64,000 bases of DNA from NCBI RefSeq assembly GCF_014643375.1, contig NZ_BMJJ01000018.1, positions 1 to 64,000 of the forward strand. The letters run 5' to 3'. The stretch comes from Aureimonas glaciei (GTDB lineage: Bacteria > Pseudomonadota > Alphaproteobacteria > Rhizobiales > Rhizobiaceae). Each line of letters begins with the position of its first letter. Within the stretch, counting starts at the first letter, position 1. Position numbers and translations under genes: made by a program. Shown piece by piece: positions 40,857 to 49,185 of this stretch. The notes under the pieces were generated by a model that did no database searches, had not been told where the DNA came from, and saw only the letters and a program-made list of their open reading frames with translations.

Positions 40857-41993
40857 ATGCTGAAGACCGACGCGGGCGTGGGCAGAGTATCGAAGGCGTT
40901 CCTCGGGCCCACTGATGTCGCGCATCGCTCCTGTGAGATCGCGGCGGCCGAATTGCGCTATGGACGCCCCATCGTCTTCCGCTCCGATCGCAGCTTCGCC
41001 GCCATGGCGCTCGATGCGGCCAGCGCCGCCGGCTATGATCGCTTCGCCGAGGTGACCGAGGGAACCCACTCGATCTATCTGACACCGCCGCGGGCCACGG
41101 CGATAGGGCTGGCGACGACGACCGGCGCCCTCGTCTCGCTTCGGGACGCCTCGTTCGAGCGCGCCTGCGCTCTCGGCTATCGCCTCGATGTCGAGAAGCC
41201 CGAGACCTGGTCCGAGGCGCCGGCGGAGCTGTCCCAACTCGCCTTGATGTCCAGTCTGGCGCTTCTCCTGCCGGCGCTCGTCGTCGTCGAGATCGAACCG
41301 GACGACGATGCCTTCGCCGGGATCGCGCAGGTCACGCCGGACGAGATGAAGATCGCGAGCGAGGCAGAGCAGCGGTTCGAGATCGTCGCGCGGACCATCG
41401 TGCCGCTGCCGGACCTGCCGCAGAGCGAGTTCATCGTCTTCCGCGGCGGTCTCTCGCAGCGCGATCAGATCGCCATCGTCGTCGGCGACCCGGATCTCGA
41501 GCGCTCCGTTCCCACGCGCATCCATTCCTCCTGCATCACGGGCGATCTCTTCGGCTCGCTGAAATGCGATTGCGGCGATCAGCTGCACGGCGCGCTCCGC
41601 ACGATGGCCGCGCGCGGCGGCGGCGTTCTCCTCTACCTCGACCATGAGGGGCGCGGCACGGGTATCGGCGCCAAGATGCGCGCCTATGGCTACCAGTCGC
41701 GCGGGCTCGACACGATCGATGCCGACGCCGCCCTCGGCTTTGGCCCGGACCCACGGCGCTACCACGCCGCCAGTGCCATGCTGGGCGTCCTCGGGATTTC
41801 GAAGGTCGACCTTCTGACGAACAACCCGTCGAAAGCCGCCTTCCTGGAGAAGGCCGGCATCACGGTCACGCGCCGGACGCCGGTGCTGGGGGAAGTCACC
41901 GGCGACAACCGGAACTACCTCGCGACGAAGGCACGGCGCGCGGGACACCTGCTCGACGTCGCCTCGATCACCGCGGCCCTGGTCAGGAAATGA
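40857..41993 (+). CDS. ribA: GTP cyclohydrolase II-like protein with extra N-terminal domain
   Basis: 378 residues; the ATG at 40857 (MLKTDAG) is preferred to an upstream TTG. The C-terminal half is RibA: zinc cysteines in SSCITGDLFGSLKCDCG (C-x10-C-x-C), then HEGRGTGIGAKMRAYGYQ and LLTNNPSKAAFLEKAG. The N-terminal 170 residues are a degenerate RibB-like domain. Several usual RibA positions differ (QEGRGIG becomes HEGRGTG; YGIGAQ becomes YHAASA), so the product could differ from that of riboflavin synthesis. It heads the rightward arm and overlaps the phosphatidyltransferase gene by ATGA. Confidence 0.88.
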   Translation: MLKTDAGVGRVSKAFLGPTDVAHRSCEIAAAELRYGRPIVFRSDRSFAAMALDAASAAGYDRFAEVTEGTHSIYLTPPRATAIGLATTTGALVSLRDASFERACALGYRLDVEKPETWSEAPAELSQLALMSSLALLLPALVVVEIEPDDDAFAGIAQVTPDEMKIASEAEQRFEIVARTIVPLPDLPQSEFIVFRGGLSQRDQIAIVVGDPDLERSVPTRIHSSCITGDLFGSLKCDCGDQLHGALRTMAARGGGVLLYLDHEGRGTGIGAKMRAYGYQSRGLDTIDADAALGFGPDPRRYHAASAMLGVLGISKVDLLTNNPSKAAFLEKAGITVTRRTPVLGEVTGDNRNYLATKARRAGHLLDVASITAALVRK

Positions 41994-42790
41994 GCGAGGC
42001 CGGCTCAACAGCCCGCGCGATCTCCGCCCGGCTGTTCGGCAGCCGGCCGAGCATCCGCCCGGTGATGCTGGAAGCCCTGTTCGTCTTCGGCGTTCTCGCC
42101 GTGGCCCTGGCGCTGGCGGCGCCGGCCGCGGCGGAACTCGCCGCTTCCGACTGGCGCTTCGTCGTCATCGCCTTGTTCGTCTATGGCGGTGTGGTCGTCG
42201 TCGCGCTGGCGGGCCTCGACGATCATCCGCATCGCCGGCTCGGCATTGCCAACATGATCACCGGGTTCCGGGCGGGCCTGACGGCGCTCGTCGCCGCAGC
42301 GCTCGTCGAGGTCGAACGCCTCGGACCCGGCGGCGACGAAACGCTCGCCTGGGCGCTGGTCTCCGTCGCCATCATCGCGCTGGTCCTCGACGGCGTCGAC
42401 GGCTACGCCGCCCGCGCGCAGGGGACGGGCTCAAACTTCGGCGAACGCTTCGACATGGAGGTCGACGCGCTGATGATCCTCGTTCTCTCCCTTCTGGCCT
42501 ATGCCAGCGGCAAGGCCGGGTTCTTCGTCATTCTCCTCGGCGCCATGCGGTACGTCTATCTCGCCATCCACGCGATTCTGCCGCGCCTGTCGAAAAAGCT
42601 GCCGCCGAGCGCCCTGCGCAAAGCCGTCTGCGTGATCCAGATCGCCGCGCTGTGCGCGGTGATGACACCGGTGGTCGAGCCGCCTTTTTCCAACGCCGTC
42701 GCGCTGGCCGCGCTTCTCCTGCTCTCGGCCTCCTTCGGGCGCGACCTGTTCGGGCAGGTCCGGCACGGCGCCGGTCGAGAGACCGGATAG
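41990..42790 (+). CDS. CDP-alcohol phosphatidyltransferase
   Basis: 266 residues, integral membrane protein with about six helices. The family motif DG-x2-AR-x8-G-x3-D-x3-D is complete between about residues 132 and 154 (DGYAAR ... G ERF D MEV D). Such enzymes move a phosphatidyl (or other CDP-linked) group onto an alcohol. In this cluster it suggests that a pathway intermediate or product is joined to a lipid or polyol phosphate. Coupled to ribA by ATGA and one base from the FkbM gene. Confidence 0.9.
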   Translation: MSEAGSTARAISARLFGSRPSIRPVMLEALFVFGVLAVALALAAPAAAELAASDWRFVVIALFVYGGVVVVALAGLDDHPHRRLGIANMITGFRAGLTALVAAALVEVERLGPGGDETLAWALVSVAIIALVLDGVDGYAARAQGTGSNFGERFDMEVDALMILVLSLLAYASGKAGFFVILLGAMRYVYLAIHAILPRLSKKLPPSALRKAVCVIQIAALCAVMTPVVEPPFSNAVALAALLLLSASFGRDLFGQVRHGAGRETG

Positions 42791-42791
42791 G

Positions 42792-43562
42792 ATGGCCTCC
42801 CGCTTCGCCTCCGCGATCGGGCTCGTGCGCTCGCTCCTGGTCTATCACGGGCAGCCATGGCGGGTTTGGGCCCTGCGGCGCTTCATGCGCGACCTTGTCG
42901 AACCCGGCGCGCTGGCCTTCGACATCGGCGCCCATGCCGGCAACCGCTCGCTGGCCTTGGCCAAGGCCGGCGCCCGCGTCGTTGCGGTCGAGCCGCAACC
43001 GGCCTTCCGGCGGATGCTGGACAGGATGGCCTCCGGCCGCGCCATCGACGTTCGCGGCGAGGCCGTCGGACGCACATCCGGCACTGCCCGGCTCAAAATC
43101 TCGCAGCGCCACCCGACGCTGTCGAGCATCCGGCCCGACTGGCCCGGCCGGATCGGCTGCGCAGAAGGCTTTGAAGGCGTCGAGTGGGACGAGGAGATCG
43201 ACGTCCCGATGGTCACGATGGACGCGCTGATCCTTCGATACGGCCGGCCGGATTTCGTGAAGATCGACGTGGAGGGCAGCGAGGCCGACGTGCTGGAAGG
43301 GCTGACGCAGGCGCTGCCGCTCGTCTCCTTCGAATACCTGCCCGCCGCGATGGACATTGCCGAGCGCTGCCTCGACCGCCTGTCGGAGCTCGGATCCTAC
43401 GAATGCAACCTGGTCGTCGGCGAGCGCCAGCGCTTTCACCGCCCGGACTGGATGACACTGGCAGAATTTCGCCCGGTCTTGCGCATGATCAGTCGCTCCG
43501 GCGCCTCCGGGGACGTCTACGCGCGACTGCTGCCCTCACAAGCCGAGGGGGCGCAGCCGTGA
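42792..43562 (+). CDS. FkbM-family methyltransferase
   Basis: 256 residues. FDIGAHAGNRSLALAKAGA is the SAM loop, VVAVEPQP closes the second strand, and DFVKIDVEGSEADVLEGL is the FkbM signature. Members O-methylate sugars or other hydroxyls. It lies between the phosphatidyltransferase and the membrane sulfatase-like gene, so the pathway includes two methyltransferases (this and 37470). Confidence 0.9.
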   Translation: MASRFASAIGLVRSLLVYHGQPWRVWALRRFMRDLVEPGALAFDIGAHAGNRSLALAKAGARVVAVEPQPAFRRMLDRMASGRAIDVRGEAVGRTSGTARLKISQRHPTLSSIRPDWPGRIGCAEGFEGVEWDEEIDVPMVTMDALILRYGRPDFVKIDVEGSEADVLEGLTQALPLVSFEYLPAAMDIAERCLDRLSELGSYECNLVVGERQRFHRPDWMTLAEFRPVLRMISRSGASGDVYARLLPSQAEGAQP

Positions 43563-43692
43563 GCGGGCCTGTCGCGCCGGCACGCGCCTTCCGGCGCCGC
43601 GGCACCGGAATCGTGAGGCGCCCGCCGCGCGAGGGATTCTCCGCCCGTCGCGGCATCGCTCCGCCGCCATCCACTCCCGTCGCCGAGCGCTC

Positions 43693-45384
43693 ATGACCCC
43701 GGCCCGTTCCGATCCGCCGCCCGGCGGGACCGAAAAGACGGCGGCAAGGTTCGGCGCGCTTCGCTTTCTCGTCGGCTGCGTCCTTCTGGCGGGGGTGGTG
43801 ATGCTGCCGTCTCGCCCGTCCGACCTCTCCGTCGATGCCTTGCACGGCGTTCCGGTCGAAGTGCTGGTCGCCGCGAGCCTTTTGCTCCTCCTGCGCGGCT
43901 GGCTGTTCCGTCTTGCACTGGCAACCCTCACTGTCCTTGCGGCCCTGCTCCTGCTGTCGAAGCTGGCTGATCTCGGGACCAGCACCGCGCTCGGCCGTCC
44001 CTTCAACCCGCTCTTCGATCTCGTTCTCCTCAAAGACGGCTGGACCCTTTTCAGTGGGACGGTCGGCCCGGCGAAGGCCGCGGCCGCGGTCGCCGGCGCG
44101 CTCCTCTGCTTTGTCGGGGCGACGGCGCTGACGGCCTGGTGCCTCGCCGGCGCCAGGACGATCCGCCCGCCGAGGCGCCGCCTGGCGGGCGGTTTCGCCG
44201 CCGTCCTGGCCGCGGTCGCCTGCGTCTTCGTGATCTGGCTGCGCGAGACGCCCGACCCCGCCCCGGTCTTCGCGCTCGGCGCCGCCGATTATGCGGTCGA
44301 CCGGGTCGCGCTCATGCGCCAGTCCGCGCGCGATCTCGCCCGCTTCGAGGCAGAGCTTGCCGAGGATCCGCTCGGCGATCTCTCAGAGAAACAGCTGTTC
44401 CAGGCGCTCGCGGGGCGCGACGTCTATGTGCTCTTCGTCGAATCCTACGGCCGCAGCGTCCTGTCGAACCCGGCCTACAGCGAGCGGATCGGCCCGCGCC
44501 TGGCCGCCGTTGAAGACCTCATCGGCAAGGCCGGATATGCGGCGCGGTCGGGCTGGATGACGTCGCCAACCGTCGGCGGACAGAGCTGGCTCGCGCACGG
44601 AGCCTTGCTCTCCGGCCTGCCGGTCACCGACCAGAATCGCTACGGACGCATGATCGCCAGCGCGCGCAAGAGCCTCAACGCGCTGTTTCGGGACGCGGGC
44701 TGGCATACCGTTGCGGTCATGCCCGCGATTACCATGGACTGGCCCGAAAGCGCCTATTTCGGCTACGACGCCGTCTACGCGTCGACCGGGCTCGGCTATC
44801 GCGGTCTGCCCTTCAACTGGGTGACGATGCCGGACCAGTATACGCTGACGGCCGCCCACCGGATCGTGGCGCAGTCGACGGCGCCCGTCATGGTCGAAGC
44901 CGCGCTGATCTCCAGCCATGCGCCGTGGACGCCGATCCCGACGCTCGTTCCCTGGGAGGACGTCGGCGACGGCCGGATCTTCAATGCGCAGGCGCTCTCG
45001 GGCGACACGCCCGCCGCCATCTGGGCGGACCCGGAACGCGTGCGGGCGCAGTACCTTCTGTCCATCGACTATGCGCTGGAGACGATCGGCGCGTTCGTCG
45101 CAAAGTTCGGCGAAAACGCGGTCTTCGTCGTCCTCGGCGACCATCAGCCGGCCGGAATCGTGACCGGCGAGGATGCCACGCGCGACGTTCCCTTCCACGT
45201 CATCGCCAACGATCCCGCCCTTCTCCAGCGTCTCGACGCGATGGCGCTGACCGATGGCATGGTGCCGCGAGGGGACGGGGACGTCATCGCCATGTGGTCG
45301 TTCCGGGAAGCATTCGTGCGGGCCATGAGCGATCGCCCGACGAGCACAGGCACCGCTGAAAACGCAGAACGAGGCGAAAAATGA
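43693..45384 (+). CDS. Membrane-bound sulfatase/alkaline-phosphatase-superfamily protein
   Basis: 563 residues: four or five N-terminal membrane helices (to about residue 185), then a periplasmic hydrolase/transferase domain. YVLFVESYGRSVL carries the first metal ligand, SPTVGGQSWLAHG the probable Thr nucleophile, and VFVVLGDHQPAG the last metal site. The layout is that of LTA synthase, OpgB and phosphoethanolamine transferases, which move phospho-groups from lipids to acceptors. Together with the CDP-alcohol enzyme it argues for a lipid- or envelope-attached product. The 131-base gap before it holds no gene I accept. Confidence 0.88.
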   Translation: MTPARSDPPPGGTEKTAARFGALRFLVGCVLLAGVVMLPSRPSDLSVDALHGVPVEVLVAASLLLLLRGWLFRLALATLTVLAALLLLSKLADLGTSTALGRPFNPLFDLVLLKDGWTLFSGTVGPAKAAAAVAGALLCFVGATALTAWCLAGARTIRPPRRRLAGGFAAVLAAVACVFVIWLRETPDPAPVFALGAADYAVDRVALMRQSARDLARFEAELAEDPLGDLSEKQLFQALAGRDVYVLFVESYGRSVLSNPAYSERIGPRLAAVEDLIGKAGYAARSGWMTSPTVGGQSWLAHGALLSGLPVTDQNRYGRMIASARKSLNALFRDAGWHTVAVMPAITMDWPESAYFGYDAVYASTGLGYRGLPFNWVTMPDQYTLTAAHRIVAQSTAPVMVEAALISSHAPWTPIPTLVPWEDVGDGRIFNAQALSGDTPAAIWADPERVRAQYLLSIDYALETIGAFVAKFGENAVFVVLGDHQPAGIVTGEDATRDVPFHVIANDPALLQRLDAMALTDGMVPRGDGDVIAMWSFREAFVRAMSDRPTSTGTAENAERGEK

Positions 45385-45388
45385 CCCC

Positions 45389-46162
45389 ATGCAAAGGCTG
45401 ACCGTCAGCGACAAGACATGGCAGGCGCTGCTGCGCCTGAAGCGATCGGCTGGCGGCGCAACGGCGGAGCCGGACCGCGACGATCCGGCCTGGCAGGTCT
45501 ATTCCCCGCTGGTTTGCCGCTCGCGGTCATCCTTCGTGATCGCCCAGGTCGGCCAGTCGCTCGACGGCCGCGTCGCCACGGCGAGCGGGGATGCCCGCGA
45601 TATTTCCGGCCCAGACGGGATTCTCCATCTGCACCGGCTGCGCGCTCTGGTCGACGCCGTCATCGTCGGCGTCGGCACGGTCGTCGCCGACGACCCGCAG
45701 CTGACCGTGCGGGACGTCGAAGGCCCCTGCCCGGTCCGTGTGGTCATCGATCCCGCGGGACGCATGCCCAGCGATGCCGGCCTGCTCAGCGGCAAGGGCC
45801 CGCCGCCGCTGGTGATCCGCGACCGCGCGAAGTGTCGCGACGCGGCCGACACCATCATTCATCTCGACGCGATCGACGGCCGGCTGTCGCCCCACTCGAT
45901 CCTCGGCGCCCTGGCCGCCCGCGGCCTCCATTCAGTGCTCGTCGAAGGCGGCGCCAACACGATCGGCGCCTTCCTGAACAGCGGCCAGATCGACCGGCTG
46001 CATGTCGCCATCTCGCCGATCGTCATCGGCTCGGGCCCGGCCGGGCTGAACCTCCCGGCCATCGAGCGCCTCGACCAGGCCTTGCGCGCGCCGTGCAAGA
46101 CGTATGACCTGGGAAGCGACGTGCTTTTCGACCTGGAGTATCGGCGGGACCGGGGCGGCTAG
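45389..46162 (+). CDS. RibD C-terminal-type reductase
   Basis: 257 residues. From about residue 50 it is the RibD_C/dihydrofolate-reductase-like fold: VIAQVGQSLDGRVATASG, IVGVGTVVADDPQLT, VLVEGGANTIGAFL and ISPIVIGSG. The deaminase half of RibD is missing, so only the NADPH-dependent reduction of a ribosylamino-pyrimidine is expected. It overlaps nothing but starts five bases after the sulfatase-like stop and ends the rightward arm. With RibA it could give a reduced pyrimidine that the other enzymes decorate. Confidence 0.88.
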   Translation: MQRLTVSDKTWQALLRLKRSAGGATAEPDRDDPAWQVYSPLVCRSRSSFVIAQVGQSLDGRVATASGDARDISGPDGILHLHRLRALVDAVIVGVGTVVADDPQLTVRDVEGPCPVRVVIDPAGRMPSDAGLLSGKGPPPLVIRDRAKCRDAADTIIHLDAIDGRLSPHSILGALAARGLHSVLVEGGANTIGAFLNSGQIDRLHVAISPIVIGSGPAGLNLPAIERLDQALRAPCKTYDLGSDVLFDLEYRRDRGG

Positions 46163-46197
46163 ATGCCCCGGGAGACTTGCTGCCGATCGGACGCGGT

Positions 46198-46229
46198 CCA
46201 CCCGCGACGGGAGGACGGTCGGCGGGTGG
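46198..46229. terminator. Hairpin between convergent genes
   Basis: CCACCCGC-GAC (46198-46208) pairs with GTC-GGCGGGTGG (46218-46229), an 11-bp stem with one bulged base and a 9-base loop. It lies between the RibD-like gene and the hydroxyacid oxidase, which face each other. It lacks a U-tract but could end transcription from both sides. Confidence 0.4.
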
Positions 46230-46286
46230 GCATCGCCCGCGACCCAGGCTCCGGACGGACGGTATCGGACCTCGGTTCTTCCGCCC

Positions 46287-47444
46287 TCAGCGTGATTTTC
46301 GCAGAACGCCGCGCCCCTTGGCCTTCAGTTCGTCCACCGAAGACAGGCCCATCAGGGCAAGGGTGACGTCGATCTCCCCGCGCAGGAGATCGATGGCCCG
46401 GGCGACGCCCGCTTCGCCGCCGGCCGCGACGGCGAAGGCGGTGGCACGGCCGAGCAGGACGCCGGAAGCGCCGAGGGCGATGGCCTTGATGATATCGGTG
46501 CCGCGCCGGAAGCCGCCGTCGATCAGGACTTCCATGTCGCCGGCGAGCGCGTCGACGATCTCCGGCAGGACGGCGATCGTCGAGGGCGCGCCATCGAGCT
46601 GGCGTCCGCCATGGTTGGAGACGACGATGGCATCGGCCCCGGCGTCGCGGGCGCGAAGCGCGTCGTCGGCATGGAGGATGCCCTTGATCACCAGCCGTCC
46701 CGTCCAGCGCCGCCGCAACCAGGCGACATCGCCCCAGGACAGCGCCGGATCGATCAGCCGCGACAGCGTCGCGGCCTGTTCGAGGATGCCGGCGCCGAAC
46801 TCGGTTTGGCCGCGCACCGCGCCGACGCCGGGTTTTCCCGCCCTCAGCATGTCGAGGCACCAGGCGGGCCGCAGCGCCATGCCGAAGCCCATGCGCGGCC
46901 CGATGCGGGTGACGGCGCGAAAGCCGTTGCGGGCATCGCGCTCGCGCACGCCGGTCACCGCGGTGTCGACGGTAAGGAACAGCGTGTCGACGCCGGCCAC
47001 CTCCGCCGCCGCGACGAAGGTTTCGGCAAGGCCCCGATCCTTCAGAACGTAGAGCTGGAAATGCAGCGGGCCGTCGCAGCCGGCCTGCCGGAGGTCGGCG
47101 AGCGAGGCGATGGAGAAGTTGGACAGGCAGGTCGGGATATCGGCGGCATGGGCTGCCCTGGCCGCGAGGATCTCGCCCTTGCCGGCAAACAGGCCGAGGA
47201 AGCCGACGGGGCCGAGCATGAAGGGCAGCGCGTTGCGGCGCCCGAGGAAATCGGTCGCCAGCTTCCGCGGCTGCACGCCGGCCAGCACCCGCTGCTCCAG
47301 CTGCCAGCGGCTGAAATCGCCGGTGCTGGCCGCGAGCGTCTCCTCGGCCGAAGAGCCGCCGTCGATATAGTCGAAGAAGATTTTCGGCAGCCGCCGCTTC
47401 GCCGCCAAGCGGGCGTCGCCGATGCTGGCAAAGGTCAGCGTCAT
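46287..47444 (-). CDS. FMN-dependent alpha-hydroxy-acid oxidase/dehydrogenase
   Basis: 385 residues, a TIM barrel of the LldD/glycolate-oxidase family. The active-site His and substrate Arg are visible in VVSNHGGRQLDGAPS, preceded by LVIKGILHADDA (the catalytic Lys) and followed by EVLIDGGFRRGTDIIKA. It oxidises an L-2-hydroxyacid to the 2-keto acid. It is the last gene of the HutC-controlled operon and overlaps the regulator by four bases. Given the HpsN-like enzyme upstream, sulfolactate or a related hydroxyacid is a candidate substrate; lactate or mandelate are alternatives. Confidence 0.9.
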   Translation of the reverse strand: MTLTFASIGDARLAAKRRLPKIFFDYIDGGSSAEETLAASTGDFSRWQLEQRVLAGVQPRKLATDFLGRRNALPFMLGPVGFLGLFAGKGEILAARAAHAADIPTCLSNFSIASLADLRQAGCDGPLHFQLYVLKDRGLAETFVAAAEVAGVDTLFLTVDTAVTGVRERDARNGFRAVTRIGPRMGFGMALRPAWCLDMLRAGKPGVGAVRGQTEFGAGILEQAATLSRLIDPALSWGDVAWLRRRWTGRLVIKGILHADDALRARDAGADAIVVSNHGGRQLDGAPSTIAVLPEIVDALAGDMEVLIDGGFRRGTDIIKAIALGASGVLLGRATAFAVAAGGEAGVARAIDLLRGEIDVTLALMGLSSVDELKAKGRGVLRKSR

Positions 47445-48172
47445 GGCCGTGTCTCCAGGCTGTAGCGGCTGCCGAGCGAATAGCGCTTGCCGGCATAGGT
47501 CAGGCGGTTGACGGTCGCGACCGTCGTTCCGGTCCAGGTGCGCCGGTGCAGGAGAAGGCAGGGCTCGCCCGGCTCGATGCCGAGGTGGTCGGCGCTCACA
47601 GGGTCGGCGGCGACGGCGGAGATGACGTGTTCGAGCTCGGTCAGCGGCGTCACGCCCTGCAGGTAGTCGTAGGTGGTCATGGCCGTGAAATCCTGGCGGT
47701 CGTAGTCGGGCACGAGGTCCGGATTGACGAAGCGCTCTTCCAGCTGCACCGGCCGCTCGTCTTCGAGATGCAGCACCAGCGAATGCTGCACCACCCTCGG
47801 CTCTGCGAACTGGAACGAGGCGAGAATGTCCGCCGGCGGCACGAAGCGGTCCAGCGCCAGCACCTTCGCGCGGTGTGCATGGCCGCGCGCGGAAATCTCG
47901 GCGGCGATGTTGGCGATCTCGAGCAGCGCCGAGCGCGGCTTGGGCGCCGCGACGAAGGTGCCGACGCCCTGCACGCGGACGAGCACGCCCTCATGGGTGA
48001 GCTCGCGCAGCGCACGGTTGATGGTCATGCGCGAGACGCCGAGCGACTGCACCAGCTGGTTTTCGGAGGGCAGCCGGTCATTGCTGACCCAGGCGCCCTT
48101 CTCGATCTCGGCCAGGACGTAGACCTTCACCTTCTCGTAGAGCGGGCTCGCCGCCTCGCGCAGAACGCTCAT
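47441..48172 (-). CDS. GntR/HutC-family transcriptional regulator
   Basis: 243 residues. Winged helix-turn-helix at 10-75 (LPSENQLVQSLGVSRMTINRALRELTHEG) followed by a UTRA effector domain. The C-terminal PGEPCLLLHRRTW and LGSRY segments are typical of HutC. It is encoded within the transport/catabolic operon, between the zinc dehydrogenase and the hydroxyacid oxidase, with overlaps of four bases on each side. The likely operator is TAGAC-AA-GTCTA at 54641 upstream of the operon. The inducer is probably the transported compound or its first product. Confidence 0.92.
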   Translation of the reverse strand: MSVLREAASPLYEKVKVYVLAEIEKGAWVSNDRLPSENQLVQSLGVSRMTINRALRELTHEGVLVRVQGVGTFVAAPKPRSALLEIANIAAEISARGHAHRAKVLALDRFVPPADILASFQFAEPRVVQHSLVLHLEDERPVQLEERFVNPDLVPDYDRQDFTAMTTYDYLQGVTPLTELEHVISAVAADPVSADHLGIEPGEPCLLLHRRTWTGTTVATVNRLTYAGKRYSLGSRYSLETRP

Positions 48173-49185
48173 GGCAGCGCCGGCCGGACGATGGTCTTCA
48201 GCCCGGCGCCCTGCCCGGCCAGCAGCCGTTCATACGCGGCCGGCACGGCGTCGATGGCGATCTCCTCGGCGACGAAGCGGCGCAGCTGAGGCGCCAGTTC
48301 TGGCAAGAGCGCCGCCGCCTCCGCCATCTCGTCCGCGAAGGCGTGGCAGCCGAGAAGCGCGACGCCGCGCTCGACCAGCCGGTTCGGATCGAGATGGAGC
48401 GTTTCATGGAAGATGCCGACCAGCGCGATGCGGCCGCCACCGGCGACACGGTCGAGGAGAGCCGACAGCACCGGGATCTGGCCGGTCGCCTCGACCGCGG
48501 CCATCAGCCGGGCGCCGTTCAGGGCTTCAGCAATGCTGCCCGCGTCGAGCGTGACGAGGCGCGCGCCGGTGACGTGGGCAACCAGCGCCGCGCGGCCGGC
48601 ATGGCGCTCGGCGATCAGCAGGGGCCCGTCGTGGCGGCGCGAGAGCAGCAGCGCCACCAGCCCGCCGATCGGCCCGCAGCCGGCGACGAGCACGGCGCTG
48701 CCCGGCGCGGGCGCCAGGCGCGACACCGCATGGAGGGCGACGGCCAGCGGCTCGGCCAGCGCCGCGATCGCAGGATCCAGCGCGGGATCGACGGCATGCA
48801 GCAGCCGGGCCGGCAAAACCACCTGTTCGGCAAACCCGCCATCGCAGACCTCGCCGACGAAGCCGAGGTTTTCGCAGAACTGTTTTCGTCCGTCGCGGCA
48901 CTCGCTGCAGGTGCCGCACCAGACGCGGGAATCGGCAACGACCAGATCGCCCGGTGAAAAGCCCTCCACGCCGGGACCGACGGCCACTAACCGCCCCGCC
49001 AGCTCATGCCCAGCCACCGAGGGCGAGCGGCTGATCCAATGGCCGGTGCGGAAATTGTGCAAGTCCGAGCCGCAGATGCCGGCGGCCTCGACCGCCAGCA
49101 GCACCTCACCCGGACCCGGGGCCGGCGGCGCCGGCATCTCTTCGGCGCGGATGTCGCCGGCAGCGTAGAGGCGCGCCGCTTTCAT
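48169..49185 (-). CDS. Zinc-dependent polyol dehydrogenase (MDR family, HpsP-like)
   Basis: 338 residues. Catalytic zinc ligands in GICGSDLHNF (C38) and GHELAG, structural zinc cysteines in WCGTCSECRDGRKQFC, cofactor loop VAGCGPIGGLVA. It resembles idonate/sorbitol-type dehydrogenases. In dihydroxypropanesulfonate gene clusters a dehydrogenase of this class (HpsP) accompanies HpsN, which is its neighbour here with a four-base overlap. Substrate assignment is by context. Confidence 0.87.
   Translation of the reverse strand: MKAARLYAAGDIRAEEMPAPPAPGPGEVLLAVEAAGICGSDLHNFRTGHWISRSPSVAGHELAGRLVAVGPGVEGFSPGDLVVADSRVWCGTCSECRDGRKQFCENLGFVGEVCDGGFAEQVVLPARLLHAVDPALDPAIAALAEPLAVALHAVSRLAPAPGSAVLVAGCGPIGGLVALLLSRRHDGPLLIAERHAGRAALVAHVTGARLVTLDAGSIAEALNGARLMAAVEATGQIPVLSALLDRVAGGGRIALVGIFHETLHLDPNRLVERGVALLGCHAFADEMAEAAALLPELAPQLRRFVAEEIAIDAVPAAYERLLAGQGAGLKTIVRPALP

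Noticed and set aside
43559-43696. Short GTG-started frame between the FkbM and sulfatase-like genes
   Set aside because: Arg/Pro-rich 45 residues without ribosome site or family; looks like non-coding spacer.
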